From Cytidiella melzeri (taxonomy: Eukaryota; Basidiomycota; Agaricomycetes; Polyporales; Irpicaceae), in the NCBI GenBank assembly GCA_022592445.1, contig JABYQR010000384.1, positions 1-40,989 of the forward strand: 40,989 nt of DNA, written 5' to 3'. This document shows positions 38,725-40,989 of the stretch, piece by piece. The notes beneath the pieces were generated by a model, which saw nothing but the letters and a program-made list of their open reading frames with translations, made no database searches and was not told where the DNA came from. Both the position numbers and the translations under genes were made by a program. The first letter of the stretch is position 1. Each line of letters opens with the position of its first letter.

Positions 38725-39635
38725 AAGGCCATGTATTCTGATTCCATTGATGATAGAGCAACGGTTTTCTGCTTTTTAGAAGTCCAGGAAATTGCTCCTT
38801 CAGTCAAAAGAAATACATATCCTGTTGTCGAATCTCTGTCGTCTTTATTCTCAGCCCAGTCTGCATCCGAATAACCAATAATACCAGCATTACTTGATCC
38901 ATTATACTTGATCGCATAGGACTGCGTTCCAAGCAAATATCTCAGTATATATTTAGCTGATTTATAATGGTGGTCAGTTGGATTTGACATGTACTGTGAA
39001 AGACGTATTACTGCATATGAAATGTCTGGTCTAGTACCAATCATAACATATATAAGTGTGCCAATCAACGCTTGATACTGTCTCAGTAAACCAGAATCTG
39101 CTTTGTAGTCAGAATCTGCCTTCTGTAGTACAGCACCTGAAGGTAATGGTGTCCGAGCAGGATTAGCAGTTGCCATATTAAATTGTTTTAAAGCTTCTTG
39201 AATATACGACTCTTGGTCAAGTAGAATCATTTTAGCTTTACGATCTCTCTGCACACGCATGCCTAGAATAAGCTTAGCTTCTCCTAAGTCACGCATCTCA
39301 TAGCAATCCATAAGATTTTTCTTAAGTGCAGACATAGCAAGTTTACTATTTCCTATCGGAAATATATCGTCAACATATAGAATGAGAATTAAATTCCCCC
39401 CTTGTTGCCGATACACGTAAACACCAGCATCTGAATGAATCCGGTCAAAGCCTAATTCTATCAGAGTGTTATGAATTTTGATATTCCATGTTCGTGAAGC
39501 TTGTTTAAGTCCATAAATGGCTTTCTTAAGCAAACAAACATGGTTCTCCGTTCCCTTCTCCACGAAACCTTCTGGTTGTTCCATATAGATTTCTTCATCC
39601 AGTTCGCCGTAAAGGAAAGCTGTTTTCACATCCAA
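38667..39635 (-). pseudogene. Copia-3 reverse transcriptase and RNase H start
   Basis: Contains DVKTAFLYGELDEEIYMEQP, AIYGLKQASRTW, the intact catalytic LILYVDDIF, GMRVQRDRKAKMI, GTRPDISYAV, SDADWAENKDDR and MESEYMAL. It is the best-kept RT in the window. The stretch just upstream (39636-39670) is damaged, so the link to the RT start at 39671-39856 is lost. Confidence 0.9.
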
Positions 39636-39670
39636 TGCCTCGATTTCCCAATCTTCGAGTGCAGCTATAG

Positions 39671-39856
39671 CTAGTAGTATGCGTATGGATTAAAACATGC
39701 GACTGGTGAGAAAGTTTCTTGATAATCAATTCCTTCAACTTGTGTGAATCCTTTTGTAATAAGACGCGCTTTATATCGACCATCAGACTTTATGGTGAAG
39801 ACCCATTTGCATTTCACAATTTTGCGTGATGCGTCTGGTGTCGTACAAGCGTCCAA
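39671..39856 (-). pseudogene. Copia-3 reverse transcriptase N-terminal piece
   Basis: Reads [20 protein letters not shown], then [19 protein letters not shown], the conserved start of copia RT. After SPVA the frame is lost within a few codons of the expected motif. Confidence 0.85.
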
Positions 39857-39877
39857 GTTTTATTCTTCATTTGAGAA

Positions 39878-40989
39878 TCAATTTGTCTTGTGCAGCAGCA
39901 AACCATTGATCCCATCATCTCTTTTCATTGCCTGCTTCCATGTCTGTGGATATTCATTGATTGAATAAGCAGTAATTGAATTAAGAGTCTCGTCATCAAT
40001 TTCTGCAGAATCATCATCATCAGTTAAGCCTCCTGATAGAGTTTGATGTTCTGGACCCGGTTCAATGGAAGGTGATCTCGAGGGTTGACGTGATGACGTT
40101 CCTGATTGCAAAGGTATCCGTAATCTGGATGGCCCTGCAACCGGAGATCTCGCGCGTGTTCTCGAGTTCCATTCAGCTCTCAAACGAAGCTCATTTTGTT
40201 CTTCCTTTTTGTCCTTAGCCACTTGCTTTTCTAAAGCTTTCTGCATATCCACCGGCCGCATGGAAAGTTTAGGATTTTTTCCAGCAGTTGAACGTTTGTT
40301 CTGGTTGATAGGTGGTGGCAAAGGTGGTTTAGGCTTAGGTCCTCGTTTGATTTGTGGTTGTGGTTCTTTGTCAAGAACCGGAGCTGAAGGGAATTGCTGC
40401 TGTTGTCGAGAAGGATGAGTAGGTGCTTGGTGCTCTGGATGATCATCATCTCCATCATCAGAATCTTGGTGACCTTGTTCATCATTCTCTTCAAAAGGTG
40501 AAAAATTATCGTGTGGAGGAACAGTGTTATTATCACTGTTATCGCCGACTAAAGGTTGTTTGGAAGGAGTAATATCTTTACGATACGGGAAATGAGTCTC
40601 GTCAAATACTGCATCGCGAGCAATGACGATTCGCTGTTTATCCCAGAACCGGTAACCCTTTACACCCGGTTCATATCCAACGAATATCATAGGAGTTGCT
40701 TTTGGTGACAACTTGTTCTGACGACTCTTGATCGGTACGTGGACGTATGCACGACATCCAAATACACGAAGCATTGAGATATCTGGTTTTATACCCAGAA
40801 AACTCTCTATAGGTGTCTGCCAGTTTAATCGTACATTAGGTAGACGGTTATTAAATATACCGCTGCTTCGCAAGTAAGCTTCCAGAAACCATTTGATAAC
40901 CCAGCTTGCTGACGCAATGCTTCGGCTTTATATTTTATGGTCTGTTGCCATCGCTCAGCTCTACCATTTTGTTGTGGAGTATACGGAAC
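39878..40989 (-). pseudogene. Copia-3 integrase, 3' part
   Basis: From the window edge the minus strand reads TPQQNGRAERWQQTIKYKAE (catalytic Glu region). The open frame at 40873-39878 follows with LRVFGCRAYVHVP, MIFVGYEPGVKGYRFWD and a long acidic/Pro-rich tail. A break near 40873 separates the catalytic Glu segment from the rest, and another ends the frame at 39878, before the RT start. Confidence 0.85.

Larger units (their letters stand above)
37875..40989 (-). mobile_element. Copia-3: Ty1/copia element, partial at the right edge
   Basis: The 3' LTR (37875-38387) is followed, on the minus strand reading leftward from the window edge, by integrase, RT and RNase H. The gag, protease, 5' LTR and other target duplication lie outside the window. 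The LTR has TGTTAA...TTAACA ends and the polypurine tract AAGTGGGAG (38388-38396, minus strand). The RT catalytic box LYVDDIF is intact, but frames are broken near 38700, 39640-39670 and 39870, so this copy is also inactive. It is distinct from Copia-1 and Copia-2. Confidence 0.9.

Overview
The window looks like nuclear DNA of a basidiomycete fungus, most likely an Agaricomycete. Coding regions are cut by introns of about 45-80 nt with GT(or GC)-AG ends. There is a Plavaka-type transposase, a DUF6532-like protein, an F-box-like protein and a multi-exon membrane protein of the kind common in Agaricomycetes. The genus cannot be fixed from the sequence alone. About two thirds of the window is transposon-derived.

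Layout, left to right. 1-1824: intergenic, with one copy of a dispersed repeat. 1825-6995: a complete but decayed Ty1/copia element on the minus strand (Copia-1), with 220-bp LTRs, the 5-bp target duplication TGGTC and a primer-binding site matching the anticodon half of initiator tRNA-Met. 7615-13939: a seven-exon membrane-protein gene whose sixth intron holds a truncated Ty3/gypsy element (about 8640-13550); the gene also carries a stop codon and a frameshift. 14040-17040: MITE-like repeats, a dead mitochondrial Obg/MTG2 GTPase gene (15060-16050) and a short tandem repeat. 17154-18588 (minus): an F-box-like gene. 18857-23287 (plus): an intact 18-exon gene for a BRPF/Nto1-type chromatin reader (EPL1-like region, PHD, extended PHD, bromodomain, PWWP). 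These last two are the only apparently intact host genes, and they share a 268-bp divergent promoter.

23919-31103: a 7.2-kb DNA transposon bounded by imperfect inverted repeats. It carries a Plavaka transposase (minus) and, diverging from it, a DUF6532-like gene (plus) broken by a 725-bp solo LTR. 31501-37406: a second decayed copia element (Copia-2, minus), split by a second solo LTR of the same family in the opposite orientation. 37407-37870: the 3' end of a host gene caught between elements. 37875-40989: a third copia element (Copia-3, minus) with its 3' LTR; it runs off the right edge.

The region is best read as a nested transposon cluster around one small conserved gene island (17.1-23.3 kb). 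The points most worth following are the two-gene Plavaka element, the retroelement sitting in a phase-compatible intron, the tRNA-half primer sites in two copia families and the four TGACTCA sites in the Copia-3 LTR.
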